Assembly: GCA_903916255.1 (NCBI GenBank)
Contig: CAIWVW010000001.1
Span: 1 to 37,549, forward strand
Source: an uncultured Bacteroidota bacterium
Lineage (GTDB): Bacteria; Bacteroidota; Bacteroidia; JABEUT01
DNA length: 37,549 nt
Direction: 5' to 3'
Below are positions 15,888 through 23,550 of this stretch, in pieces (the first letter of the stretch is position 1; the number at the start of each line of letters is the position of its first letter). The position numbers and the translations under genes were made by a program. The notes under the pieces were generated by a model, which was not told the DNA's origin, did not search any database, and saw only the letters and a program-made list of their open reading frames with translations.

Positions 15888-15921
15888 AAAAAATCCCTCT
15901 GAAAATTCAAAAGGATTTTTT
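15888..15921. other. Hairpin with T-run upstream of the DUF6056-like gene
   Basis: AAAAAATCC (15888-15896) pairs with GGATTTTTT (15913-15921) across a 16-base loop. It has terminator form on the plus strand, but no plus-strand gene ends here. It may be a remnant or part of the leader of the divergent gene. Confidence 0.3.
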
Positions 15922-16062
15922 TGTCACATTTGCGGTCCGAACAGGATACGCATAAAAATTGCTATAAATAGCCACACACATAAAAAGCAGGTATTATTCC
16001 CTCCCTTTAAATAACCGTTATAAACATCTGTCCAAACATATAAACGTTTGACCGAATATTGT

Positions 16063-16173
16063 TTATCGAGAAGTCGAAGTCTTTTTTGCTATAAGTTTCA
16101 TAGCTTTCTTTTTCTCACCCCTTTTAACAGCACGTTTTTTCCTTGCTATATTTTTTCTTAGAATTTGTTTCAT
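16063..16173 (-). CDS. Very basic 36-residue small protein (possible)
   Basis: An intact ORF from ATG (16173) to TAA (16063) encoding MKQILRKNIARKKRAVKRGE and then KKKAMKLIAKKTSTSR. Eleven Lys and five Arg in 36 residues suggest a nucleic-acid or ribosome-associated peptide. The leader is A-rich (AAAAATAACC before the ATG), as at other starts in this window. It is the only gene candidate in the 700-base interval between the DUF6056-like gene and the MerR gene. I do not recognise a family, and a good -7 box is lacking (TACATTTA far upstream is the nearest). Confidence 0.45.
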   Translation of the reverse strand: MKQILRKNIARKKRAVKRGEKKKAMKLIAKKTSTSR

Positions 16174-16345
16174 GGTTATTTTTATTGTTTGTTTTATATT
16201 TTATTATTAATATGCATATGGTCATTAGCTGCACCCATAATCATTAAAACAGTGTAAATGTACGATTATATATACTCTCTCTCCAAAATAATCTGTGATT
16301 ATTTAAGTTGACCACAGGGAACCTATTCCCAATAAGGGTTTCAGC

Positions 16346-16442
16346 GAATGTTTGCGTGTATCTTGTACTAACACAAAAATGAAAGCCTGTAATTTATTCA
16401 ACTACAGGCTTCTCTTCTTCTTTTAGCGGTCCGGACGGTACT
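16346..16442 (-). repeat. tRNA-Asp 3'-end remnant with its terminator (left copy)
   Basis: Bases 16346-16442 align in the same orientation with 23318-23415 at roughly 80 percent identity by eye. The similarity covers the tRNA-Asp discriminator, 3' acceptor strand and edge of the T arm (16427-16442, 15 of 16 bases equal), and the downstream hairpin AAGCCTGTA (16383-16391) / TACAGGCTT (16403-16411) with its minus-strand T-run, then stops abruptly. No tRNA body follows to the right, so this is a fragment. It marks the left edge of the carotenoid block. Confidence 0.75.
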
Positions 16443-16589
16443 AAGTTAAAAGCACCTACAATAACCTATACAAGCGTTAAAAGCGATTCTCATCCTAACC
16501 TTTTATTAAATAACCTACCTACAATTCTACATGCAGGGTGCAAATAAAGTACTATTAAAATGATTGCATTTCTAATCAATAATTTACTG

Positions 16590-17462
16590 TTACAAAATTC
16601 CTTCCAAGTCATCAATGTTTTTTAACCATTTCATTTTTGGCGGAAATTTAACTTTGGACAGGACTTCGGGATTACCGGAAATAAAAATTTCGGACTTAGA
16701 AATGAGTTTGCTTAGTTTGTCGAGGTAATCCTGAACTTCTTCCACTGGTTGTGTGGTAGTTACGAAAGCTAATAGATTGGCAGGGTGGCAGGTTTTATAT
16801 ACGCTAACTGCATCTTCCAAAGGCACATTTTGCCCCAGATAAATTACAGGATGCCGGCTGGATTTAACCAGGTAATGCGCTGTTAGCAGACCAATTTCAT
16901 GAAATTCGCGTTCAGGCAAAAACAACATAAATTTGCTTTTTGACTTATCAGGCGGTAATTGGGAATCGATGGCGGTTATTATCTTTTGCCTGATTAAATT
17001 GGAAACAAAATGTTCTTGAGCAGGATTAATTTTTCCGATAGACCAGAACAAACCGACTTTTTCGAGCAATGGGTATATAAGTTTTAATAAAGTATCCTTG
17101 AAACCTAAGCTAAGCAGGGAAGATGAAAATATTTTTTCAAACATTTCCTCATCCAGTTCTATCATTGAAACGACAAGCCCGCTCAACTTATCCTCCGGAT
17201 ATGATGTGCTTTCAATATCCTCAGCCAGCAGATGCTTGTTTATTTCATCCGGTTTTAGTTTACTTATCTTCGAAATTTTAAAACCTTTCTTTAGAAGTAA
17301 GGCAACATTCAGAAGCCGCTTTAACTGTTCATCATCATAAATGCGTATATTGGTATCTGTCCGTTTCGGTTTCAATAATCCATAACGAACCTCCCAAATC
17401 CGGATTGTATGGGCCTTTATTCCCGATAACTTTTCTAATTCTTTAATGGAATAGTTTCCCAC
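16590..17462 (-). CDS. CarH-like MerR regulator with B12-binding photoreceptor domain
   Basis: A 290-residue regulator. Residues 4-70 are a MerR winged-helix domain (YSIKELEKLSGIKAHTIRIWEVRYGLLKPKRTDTNIRIYDDE). Residues 90-165 form the helical B12-cap with the W-x9-EH signature (Trp140, Glu150, His151). The Rossmann-like cobalamin domain follows, with ExHxxG (Glu186, His188, Gly191), His188 being the expected lower ligand. All light-sensing residues known from Thermus CarH are present at matching spacing. Such proteins bind adenosylcobalamin, tetramerise on DNA in the dark to repress carotenoid genes, and fall apart in light. The start is GTG, supported by the canonical MerR N-terminus. It is divergent from folE-crt, with an operator-like array over its own promoter. 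Confidence 0.9.
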   Translation of the reverse strand: MGNYSIKELEKLSGIKAHTIRIWEVRYGLLKPKRTDTNIRIYDDEQLKRLLNVALLLKKGFKISKISKLKPDEINKHLLAEDIESTSYPEDKLSGLVVSMIELDEEMFEKIFSSSLLSLGFKDTLLKLIYPLLEKVGLFWSIGKINPAQEHFVSNLIRQKIITAIDSQLPPDKSKSKFMLFLPEREFHEIGLLTAHYLVKSSRHPVIYLGQNVPLEDAVSVYKTCHPANLLAFVTTTQPVEEVQDYLDKLSKLISKSEIFISGNPEVLSKVKFPPKMKWLKNIDDLEGIL

Positions 17463-17479
17463 GTTTTATTTTTTGAATA

Positions 17480-17526
17480 ATGTTTAATAACTTGGCAAAT
17501 ATATTAAACATATCAATATGTTTCAT
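17480..17526. promoter_or_regulatory. Operator-like array A over the MerR promoter
   Basis: ATGTTTAATA (17480-17489) and TATTAAACAT (17502-17511) form a perfect 10-base inverted repeat, followed by ATGTTTCAT (17518-17526). The last two also form AAACATAT-CA-ATATGTTT (17506-17523). The array straddles the -7 box at 17496-17503, consistent with autorepression by the MerR protein. Confidence 0.65.
17496..17503 (-). promoter_or_regulatory. -7 box TATATTTG of the MerR gene
   Basis: An exact TAnnTTTG match on the minus strand, 33 bases before the GTG start, lying between the arms of array A. Confidence 0.6.
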
Positions 17527-17647
17527 TGTATTTATTTCCGAAAAAAAATGGATTCTTCAACAAGATAGTAGGTATTCCATATTGAATCATTTAGCCACAT
17601 AAAAATAACTTACTCATTATCAAGAAATTTACCTTGCAATGTATTTT

Positions 17648-17685
17648 GTTTAATCTTTTAATGATTTTATTAAACATAATGTTTC
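17648..17685. promoter_or_regulatory. Operator-like array B over the folE-crt promoter
   Basis: TGTTTAAT (17648-17655), ATTAAACAT (17669-17677) and ATGTTTC (17679-17685) repeat the three half-sites of array A in the same order and orientation, with slightly different spacing. The array abuts the -7 box at 17686. Confidence 0.65.
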
Positions 17686-17693
17686 TATATTTG
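17686..17693 (+). promoter_or_regulatory. -7 box TATATTTG of the folE-crt operon
   Basis: An exact TAnnTTTG match, with the same sequence as the divergent MerR box. It is 54 bases before the ATG at 17748 and makes the longer frame from 17634 untenable as the translated form. Confidence 0.65.
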
Positions 17694-17747
17694 TACTGTC
17701 AATTTAAAAATGAGCTTGCTTTTAAGACCAATAAGAAACCACTACTT

Positions 17748-18467
17748 ATGAAAACGAAAGAAATTTCATTAAACAACCTGATAGACGGAGACAGAATATC
17801 CTTAAGCGCATTAAGTATCGACGAAATCGGGGATGAGCACATATCGACGGGAATAGAAACGCCGATGAAAACAACAGCATTCGATATGAGCGATGATGAA
17901 AAAATAGAGAAGATTGAATTTCATTTCCGGGAGATAATGGAAACAATGGGGCTCGACCTGAATGATGACAGCCTGAAAGGAACTCCACTCCGGGTTGCCA
18001 AAATGTATATTAAGGAATTATATAGTGGCCTCAATCCTGCCAATAAGCCTAAAATTGCCCTGTTTGAAAACAAATATAAATATGACCAAATGCTTGTGGA
18101 GAAGGGGATTGCGTTTTACAGTAATTGCGAGCATCACTTTGTTCCCATATTCGGGAAAGCTCATGTGGCCTATATTTCATCCGGAAAAGTTATAGGCTTA
18201 TCTAAACTGAACCGGATTGTTAATTATTATGCTAAACGCCCGCAGGTGCAGGAAAGACTGACCGTGCAAATAGCAAAAGAATTGCAGCAATGCTTACAGA
18301 CTGAAAATGTGGCCGTATTGATTGATGCCAAGCATTTATGTGTTGCATCAAGAGGCATAAAAGATAATAACTCATCAACAGTTACTTCCTTTTATGGAGG
18401 CACGTTTTTAGAAGACCAGACAAAAAAGGAGTTTCTTGCCTATCTAGGTTTAAATACCGATTACTGA
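17748..18467 (+). CDS. folE: GTP cyclohydrolase I
   Basis: A 239-residue cytoplasmic enzyme converting GTP to dihydroneopterin triphosphate, the first step of folate and pterin synthesis. The zinc ligands are present: Cys127 and His130 region in SNCEHHFVP, and Cys198 in HLCVASRGI. The conserved VIGLSKLNRIVNYYAKRPQVQERLTVQIA and TSFYGGTF blocks are intact. The N-terminal 50 residues are a poorly conserved extension. The start at 17748 is the first in-frame ATG after the promoter. It heads the carotenoid operon, 38 bases before crtI. folE genes recur beside CarH/LitR-type regulators, possibly to feed pterin or folate cofactors for light responses; here that link is inference. Confidence 0.93.
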   Translation: MKTKEISLNNLIDGDRISLSALSIDEIGDEHISTGIETPMKTTAFDMSDDEKIEKIEFHFREIMETMGLDLNDDSLKGTPLRVAKMYIKELYSGLNPANKPKIALFENKYKYDQMLVEKGIAFYSNCEHHFVPIFGKAHVAYISSGKVIGLSKLNRIVNYYAKRPQVQERLTVQIAKELQQCLQTENVAVLIDAKHLCVASRGIKDNNSSTVTSFYGGTFLEDQTKKEFLAYLGLNTDY

Positions 18468-18505
18468 AAACAATGAATGAACCAGGACTAACAATATAAT
18501 AACAA

Positions 18506-19999
18506 ATGCCCTGCATATCAATAATTGGAAGTGGATTCTCCGGGCTTTCTGCTGCATGTTTTGCGGCAAGTGGCGGGGCTGATGTGCAAGTATTTGAAAA
18601 AAATAACATGCCCGGCGGACGGGCGGGGTATTTTAAGGAACAGGGATTTCTTTTTGAATCAGGGCCAAGCTGGTATTGGATGCCCGATGTTTTTGAGAAG
18701 TTCTTTAACCGGTTTGGCAAATCGGCAAAAGATTATTACAACTTAGTTCAACTCGACCCGGGATTTCAAATATTTTTCAAAGACAAGGATTGCTTAAAAG
18801 TCCCCGCTTCTTTAAATGAACTATATGAGGTTTTCGAGAATATTGAGCCCGGAAGCGCAGCTAAACTTAAAAGGTTTTTGAAGGAAGGCGAACTAAAGTA
18901 TAATTTAGGAATGCGAGAACTGGTTTACAAACCAGCCTACTCATGGAAAGAATTTGCTCGCTACGATGTGCTCGTAGGGGTAGCAAAATCAAATGTGTTT
19001 AAATCATTAAGGAGTTATGTACGTAGCTTTTTTAAAGATGAACGTCTGATTGCCTTAATGGAATTCCCGGTGTTGTTTTTAGGCGCTATGCCTCAACAAA
19101 TACCTGCTTTGTATAGCCTGATGAATTATGCAGCCTTGGAAATGGGTACCTGGTATCCAATGGGCGGAATGTATAAAGTAGTGGAAGGAATGCATGCACT
19201 TGGGTCTTCACTAGGAGTTCACTTTTATATGAACAGTGAGATAAAGAAAATTTCAGTTTCTGATGAGGCAGCTTATGGCGTTCGAACCGTTGACAGAAGT
19301 TTCAGAACAGATGCAATAGTAGCCTCTGCCGATTATCATTATGTGGAAAACAATTTACTGGATGAACACTACCGGAATTACACGGAGCAGTATTGGAATA
19401 AAAAAACATTGGCCCCTTCTTGCTTGCTATTCTTTGTTGGGGTAAATAAAAAAATAAAAAAACTGATTCACCACAATTTGTTTTTCGATACTGATTTTGA
19501 AACCCATGCCACTGCCATTTACAAAAGCCCGAAATGGCCTGAAAATCCCTTATTCTATGTTTGTTGCCCATCGAAAACAGACCCGTCGGTAGCTCCCGAT
19601 GGCATGGAGAACCTTTTTATTCTGGTGCCAATTGCGCCTGGAATGGAAGACACGGAAAGCATACGTAACGGTTATTTTGATTCACTGATTAAGCGCATAG
19701 AAATACAATGCGATGACTCTTTTGGAGAACATATTGTTTTCAAAAAAAGTTACTGCATAAATGATTTTGAAAAAGATTATCATGCCTATAAAGGTAATGC
19801 CTACGGCTTGGCAAATACATTGTCGCAAACTGCATTTTTGAAACCATCTATGCGCAATAACAAACTAAATAACCTTTTTTATGCCGGACAACTTACGGTG
19901 CCAGGTCCGGGTGTTCCTCCGGCTATAATATCCGGACAAATAGCAGCTGAACAAGCATTGAAATTTTGCAATAAATTGATGTATGAAAAGGTTATTTGA
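18506..19999 (+). CDS. crtI: Phytoene desaturase
   Basis: A 497-residue FAD-dependent desaturase of the CrtI family, expected to turn phytoene into lycopene at the membrane. The dinucleotide-binding fold is at the N-terminus (IIGSGFSGLSAACFA, with Glu31 to bind ribose, then PGGRAG at 36-41), followed by FESGPSW. The C-terminal FAD motif is NNLFYAGQLTVPGPGVPPAIISGQIAAEQ. Length and motifs are typical of Bacteroidota CrtI. Its 3' end overlaps crtB by 17 bases, so the pair is translationally coupled. Confidence 0.95.
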   Translation: MPCISIIGSGFSGLSAACFAASGGADVQVFEKNNMPGGRAGYFKEQGFLFESGPSWYWMPDVFEKFFNRFGKSAKDYYNLVQLDPGFQIFFKDKDCLKVPASLNELYEVFENIEPGSAAKLKRFLKEGELKYNLGMRELVYKPAYSWKEFARYDVLVGVAKSNVFKSLRSYVRSFFKDERLIALMEFPVLFLGAMPQQIPALYSLMNYAALEMGTWYPMGGMYKVVEGMHALGSSLGVHFYMNSEIKKISVSDEAAYGVRTVDRSFRTDAIVASADYHYVENNLLDEHYRNYTEQYWNKKTLAPSCLLFFVGVNKKIKKLIHHNLFFDTDFETHATAIYKSPKWPENPLFYVCCPSKTDPSVAPDGMENLFILVPIAPGMEDTESIRNGYFDSLIKRIEIQCDDSFGEHIVFKKSYCINDFEKDYHAYKGNAYGLANTLSQTAFLKPSMRNNKLNNLFYAGQLTVPGPGVPPAIISGQIAAEQALKFCNKLMYEKVI

Positions 20000-20819
20000 C
20001 CAGATTTCAAATACTTGCAGCAAGCTGACAACAAGAACGTACAGCACAAGCTTCTCGTTAGGGATTTATTGCCTTAACCGGAAATTGCACAATCCAATTT
20101 ATAGCATCTATGGATTTGTTCGGTTGGCCGATGAAATAGTTGACTCCTTTCATGAATATGACAAAACATCCCTGCTAAAGGAATTCAAAACTGAAACCTA
20201 CAAAGCGATAGAGCGCAAAATCAGTTTAAATCCTATATTGAACAGCTTTCAGGAGGTAGTAAATACATGCGGAATAGAACAGGTACTTATAGATAGTTTC
20301 TTTTACAGTATGGAGCTGGATTTAAATAAAAACACTCACAATGCAAGCTCTTATACTAAATATATATTTGGCTCTGCAGAGGTTGTGGGTTTGATGTGTT
20401 TGCGTGTTTTTACCCAAAATTCGGAGGAGGATTACCAACGGCTGAAACCAGCGGCTATGAAGCTTGGCTCGGCATTTCAGAAAGTAAATTTTCTGCGCGA
20501 TTTGAAATCCGATTATCAAACATTGGGCCGTGTGTATTTTCCTGATGTTGACATGAAGTGCTTTTCTGATGCCGAAAAAAATAAAATTGAAAAGGATATA
20601 GAAAACGATTTTACAGCAGCATTGGAAGGCATCAGGAATCTTCCCGATTCATGCCGTTTTGGGGTTTATTTGGCCTATGTTTATTATAAAAGCCTTTTTA
20701 ATAAAATTAAATCGGTATCGCCTGAAGGCGTAATGACAGGGAGAATAAGGGTTCCCAATTATAAGAAGTTTAGTTTGCTTGCAAGTTCCTTTTTAAAACA
20801 TGGTTTACGGATTTTATAA
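19983..20819 (+). CDS. crtB: Phytoene synthase
   Basis: A 278-residue synthase joining two geranylgeranyl diphosphates into phytoene. Both aspartate-rich Mg-binding motifs are present: D50-E-I-V-D54 in YGFVRLADEIVD and D173-L-K-S-D177 in KVNFLRDLKSD. The N-terminal TYSTSF motif (20-24) is also typical of squalene/phytoene synthases. It starts inside the crtI 3' end, in another frame. The isomerase gene starts right after its stop. Confidence 0.95.
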   Translation: MKRLFDQISNTCSKLTTRTYSTSFSLGIYCLNRKLHNPIYSIYGFVRLADEIVDSFHEYDKTSLLKEFKTETYKAIERKISLNPILNSFQEVVNTCGIEQVLIDSFFYSMELDLNKNTHNASSYTKYIFGSAEVVGLMCLRVFTQNSEEDYQRLKPAAMKLGSAFQKVNFLRDLKSDYQTLGRVYFPDVDMKCFSDAEKNKIEKDIENDFTAALEGIRNLPDSCRFGVYLAYVYYKSLFNKIKSVSPEGVMTGRIRVPNYKKFSLLASSFLKHGLRIL

Positions 20820-20820
20820 A

Positions 20821-21342
20821 ATGAATTTTAAAATGGAGAAAGAGTATGTAGTATTAGTAGATTCCGAAGACACTGAGATTGGTGTAATGGATAAGATACA
20901 AGCGCACAAAGAGGGTAAATTACATCGTGCCATATCTGTGCTGATATTTAATTCGAAGCAGCAACTTTTGCTGCAAAAAAGGGCTGCTATAAAATACCAC
21001 TCGCCGGGGTTGTGGAGCAATACATGCTGTTCCCATCCAAGGCAAAATGAAAAAAACCATCAGGCGGCATCGCGAAGATTAAAAGAGGAAATGGGGTTGG
21101 ATTGTCATCTCAACTTTCTATTTAATTTAACCTATAAATTAAATTTGGAAGATAATTTAATAGAACATGAATACGACTACATTTATGTTGGACAAAGCGA
21201 CACCTTGCCTAATCCTGACAGTAAAGAAGTAAGTGAATGGCGCTATGAAGATATACAAAGCATAGAAAGAGAAATTAAATTAAACCCACATGCCTTCACG
21301 CCTTGGTTTAAATTAATAATGGAACAATTCAAAACTCGTTAG
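20821..21342 (+). CDS. idi: Isopentenyl-diphosphate delta-isomerase, type I
   Basis: A 173-residue Nudix-fold isomerase interconverting isopentenyl and dimethylallyl diphosphates, the C5 precursors for the pathway. The catalytic Cys motif is SNTCCSHP, the Nudix-like helix is ASRRLKEEMGLDC, and EHEYDYIYVG carries the second catalytic Glu. The ATG at 20821 follows the crtB stop by one base; an upstream ATG at 20800 overlapping crtB and a downstream one at 20833 are alternatives. Its presence suggests the cell makes precursors through a pathway that benefits from type I Idi. Confidence 0.94.
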   Translation: MNFKMEKEYVVLVDSEDTEIGVMDKIQAHKEGKLHRAISVLIFNSKQQLLLQKRAAIKYHSPGLWSNTCCSHPRQNEKNHQAASRRLKEEMGLDCHLNFLFNLTYKLNLEDNLIEHEYDYIYVGQSDTLPNPDSKEVSEWRYEDIQSIEREIKLNPHAFTPWFKLIMEQFKTR

Positions 21343-21351
21343 ACTAAAAAA

Positions 21352-21813
21352 ATGGTTGCCGCAATAATAACGATAAGCGCATTTCTTATAATGGAGGCAG
21401 TTACATGGCTTACCCATAAGTTTGTAATGCATGGCTTTTTATGGAATTTGCACCGCGACCATCATAAAAAAGACCATGATTCGTTTTTTGAAAGGAATGA
21501 CTACTTTTTTGTAATCTTCGCCATACCCTCCATTATTTTATTTGCCATAGGAAATGCAAATCAGCATGTATGGTATTTGTTCTATATCGCTCTTGGAATT
21601 ACGCTCTATGGGTTTGCTTACTTTATGGTTCACGAAATTTTCATTCATCAGCGGTTTAAACTTTTTAGCCGTACAGATAATATGTATTTTCGGGCTATAC
21701 GCAAAGCGCATAAGGTACACCACAAACATTTGGGTAAGGAAGACGGGGAATGCTTTGGTATGTTAATTGTGCCATTCAAATATTTTATGGAAGCGAAAAA
21801 GAACCATAAATGA
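21352..21813 (+). CDS. crtZ: Beta-carotene hydroxylase (CrtZ type)
   Basis: A 153-residue di-iron membrane hydroxylase adding 3-hydroxyl groups to beta-carotene rings (to zeaxanthin). The four histidine motifs are HKFVMH (22-27), HRDHH (34-38), HEIFIH (94-99) and HKVHH (120-124), set between membrane helices as in CrtZ. The start is nine bases after idi. Its stop overlaps the crtY start by four bases (ATGA). Confidence 0.94.
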   Translation: MVAAIITISAFLIMEAVTWLTHKFVMHGFLWNLHRDHHKKDHDSFFERNDYFFVIFAIPSIILFAIGNANQHVWYLFYIALGITLYGFAYFMVHEIFIHQRFKLFSRTDNMYFRAIRKAHKVHHKHLGKEDGECFGMLIVPFKYFMEAKKNHK

Positions 21814-22535
21814 GCTTAGTTCATTACACATATTTGCTTGTTGACATAGGGTGCTTTATTATTCCCTTTATTTTTTCCTATCATCCCAAAATTGAATTTT
21901 ACAAGGAAGTAACATTCCTCCGCTTACCGAATTTAATAACAGCATTTCTTTTTTTAGTTTGGGATGCCTTCTACACCAGAATGGGTATTTGGGGGTTTAA
22001 TCCAAAATATCTGACAGATTTTTACATTTTTAATTTACCCCTGGAAGAAGTTTTGTTTTTCTTACTTATCCCCTACTCTTGCGTCTTCATATATTGGTGC
22101 TTTCGGTTATTTGTTAAAACATCTGCACCCAAAAGCACTTTTTATCTTTCCCTCAAGCTTTTAGCTCTCAGTCTTTTTGCAACAGGTGCTGTTAACTATA
22201 GCAAATACTATACGTCGGCTACATTTATATTGTTGGCTATTATTCTCTACCTGTTGGCCCAACTGAAAGCAATTTTCTTAAAACCATTTATGATTTCGTT
22301 CGGAATAGTTCTTATCCCCTTTTTCATTTCAAATGGGTTGCTCACAGGCAGTTTTCTTGCCGAACCTGTAGTGCAGTATAATAACACTTATAATCTTGGC
22401 ATCCGTTTATTTACAATCCCTTTAGAGGATATCTTTTATGCTATGCTACTTTTAATTTTAAATGTTTCAGGATATGAATATATCAAAGCAAGGAACAATT
22501 CTTCAAAATTGAAACAATCTAATTTTTACTTATAG
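21810..22535 (+). CDS. crtY: Lycopene cyclase, CrtYcd-type fused
   Basis: A 241-residue membrane protein of the heterodimer-derived lycopene cyclase family (TIGR03462, two fused domains), closing both ends of lycopene to beta-carotene. The family motif occurs once per half: NLPLEE (75-80) and FTIPLED (201-207). About seven membrane helices are predicted. This class differs from the FAD-dependent soluble CrtY; the symbol here denotes function, and crtYcd is equally apt. It is translationally coupled to crtZ. Confidence 0.9.
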   Translation: MSLVHYTYLLVDIGCFIIPFIFSYHPKIEFYKEVTFLRLPNLITAFLFLVWDAFYTRMGIWGFNPKYLTDFYIFNLPLEEVLFFLLIPYSCVFIYWCFRLFVKTSAPKSTFYLSLKLLALSLFATGAVNYSKYYTSATFILLAIILYLLAQLKAIFLKPFMISFGIVLIPFFISNGLLTGSFLAEPVVQYNNTYNLGIRLFTIPLEDIFYAMLLLILNVSGYEYIKARNNSSKLKQSNFYL

Positions 22536-22587
22536 TATTTTTCCAGTATTCCCCTATACTCGATACTTTCACTCAAATCAAATCTAC

Positions 22588-23064
22588 ATGACTAAGCTCA
22601 ATCCAATAATTAAACTCATTCTATCTTTAGCCCTTACTTTAGCAGCAGGAGGAATTGCAGGAGTGTTTACGGCAACAGCCATCGGAACGTGGTTTGAAAC
22701 ATTACACCACCCTTCATTCAGGCCGCCTAATTGGCTTTTTGGCCCTGTTTGGACCATTCTATATATTCTAATGGGTATTTCTCTTTATTTAATTTGGAAG
22801 CAAGAAGCAACGCCAATAAGGAAAAACGCACTTCTAATTTTTGCCCTGCAATTATCTTTAAACTTTATTTGGAGTTTTTTGTTCTTTTATTTTCATGCAA
22901 TTGGGTTCGCACTTATTGAGATAGTTGCCTTATGGGTTTGTATTTCCATTATGATTTTGCAATTTAATAAAGTAAAACCCGTGGCTGCTTATTTGAATAT
23001 TCCGTATATAGTATGGGTGACATTTGCATTGATATTGAACGCTGCTTATTTTGAACTTAATTAA
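22588..23064 (+). CDS. tspO: TspO/MBR family protein
   Basis: A 158-residue, five-helix membrane protein of the TspO (peripheral benzodiazepine receptor-like) family. The conserved pattern is visible: ATAIGTWFETLHHPSFRPPNWLFGPVWTILYILMGIS and the tryptophan- and asparagine-bearing LNFIWSFLFF. TspO binds porphyrins, and in Rhodobacter it tunes photosynthesis gene expression. It follows crtY by 52 bases on the same strand, so it is probably the last gene of the operon, although a separate promoter in that gap cannot be excluded. A role in light or oxidative responses fits the neighbourhood. Confidence 0.92.
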   Translation: MTKLNPIIKLILSLALTLAAGGIAGVFTATAIGTWFETLHHPSFRPPNWLFGPVWTILYILMGISLYLIWKQEATPIRKNALLIFALQLSLNFIWSFLFFYFHAIGFALIEIVALWVCISIMILQFNKVKPVAAYLNIPYIVWVTFALILNAAYFELN

Positions 23065-23317
23065 AATGATTTTCCAAAAGGTTTTATGCACCCATATCTG
23101 TTACTGAGTTAATTGATTTTAGTGATTTTTTTAATATTGCACTTCAGTTTTACCACAAATGCTTGCAGACCATATAAATGTTTTTAATAGATACCGAAAA
23201 AAGTATTCGTGTTTTAAATTGCTTGACGCTATTGAACATTTACCAAAGCAGCAATAAATGACAACCAATCCAAATGCTTAACAACTCTTCAAGTTATTTT
23301 CCAGTAAGTATTTTAGA
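23065..23317. other. Gene-free stretch with one doubtful tiny ORF
   Basis: Between tspO and the tRNA repeat there is no convincing gene. A 32-codon ORF runs 23159-23257 on the plus strand (MLADHINVFNRYRKKYSCFK and on), after a near-consensus TAATATTG at 23132-23139. It has no recognisable relative, so I do not call it a gene. Confidence 0.3.
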
Positions 23318-23415
23318 GAATGTTTGACTGAATATTGTACTTACACAAAAAAGAAAACCTGCAACTCATTGAATTACAGGTTTCTTTTTCTTCTCTTAGC
23401 GGTCCGGACGGGACT
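23318..23415 (-). repeat. tRNA-Asp 3' end and terminator (right copy of the flanking repeat)
   Basis: This is the counterpart of 16346-16442 in the same orientation. It begins GAATGTTTG in both copies and ends in the T-arm edge of the tRNA. Here it is continuous with a complete tRNA-Asp gene. Confidence 0.75.
23343..23383 (-). terminator. Terminator of the tRNA-Asp gene
   Basis: AAACCTG (23355-23361) pairs with CAGGTTT (23377-23383). On the minus strand the stem is followed by CTTTTTTGTG. Confidence 0.6.
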
Positions 23416-23473
23416 CGAACCCGCGACCTCCTGCGTGACAGGCAGGCATTCTAACCAGCTGAACTACCGAACC
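23400..23473 (-). tRNA. tRNA-Asp (GTC)
   Basis: A 74-base tRNA read on the minus strand. The acceptor GGTTCGG pairs with CCGGACC (one G-U). The D arm begins GTTCAGCTGGTTAGAAT. The anticodon stem CCTGC/GCAGG encloses loop CTGTCAC with anticodon GTC. The T arm is GCGGG-TTCGAGT-CCCGT and the discriminator is G. CCA is not encoded. All stems close, and nothing suggests it is inactive. Confidence 0.96.
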
Positions 23474-23488
23474 GTTTTTTAAGAGGTG

Positions 23489-23516
23489 CAAAAATACACC
23501 ATTTTTTAAATCCCAA
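23489..23516 (-). promoter_or_regulatory. Promoter of tRNA-Asp
   Basis: On the minus strand: TTG (23516-23514), a 17-base spacer, TATTTTTG (23496-23489), exact to the -7 consensus, 15 bases before the tRNA 5' end. Confidence 0.65.
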
Positions 23517-23550
23517 CACATTTATTATTTTTTTAATGCGGCCATTAAAT

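Noticed and set aside
15932-15949. A third tRNA-Asp-like fragment (CGGTCCGAACAGG)
   Set aside because: Only about 13 of 18 bases match and no terminator follows, so chance is likely.
17634-17747. Extended N-terminus of FolE including a hydrophobic helix
   Set aside because: The extension would be translated through the operator array and -7 box; the conserved protein starts at 17748.
17463-17747. Cobalamin riboswitch controlling the crt operon
   Set aside because: The region has only AT-rich half-site repeats; no B12-box-like sequence or GC-rich helices are visible, and the B12 link is explained by the regulator itself.
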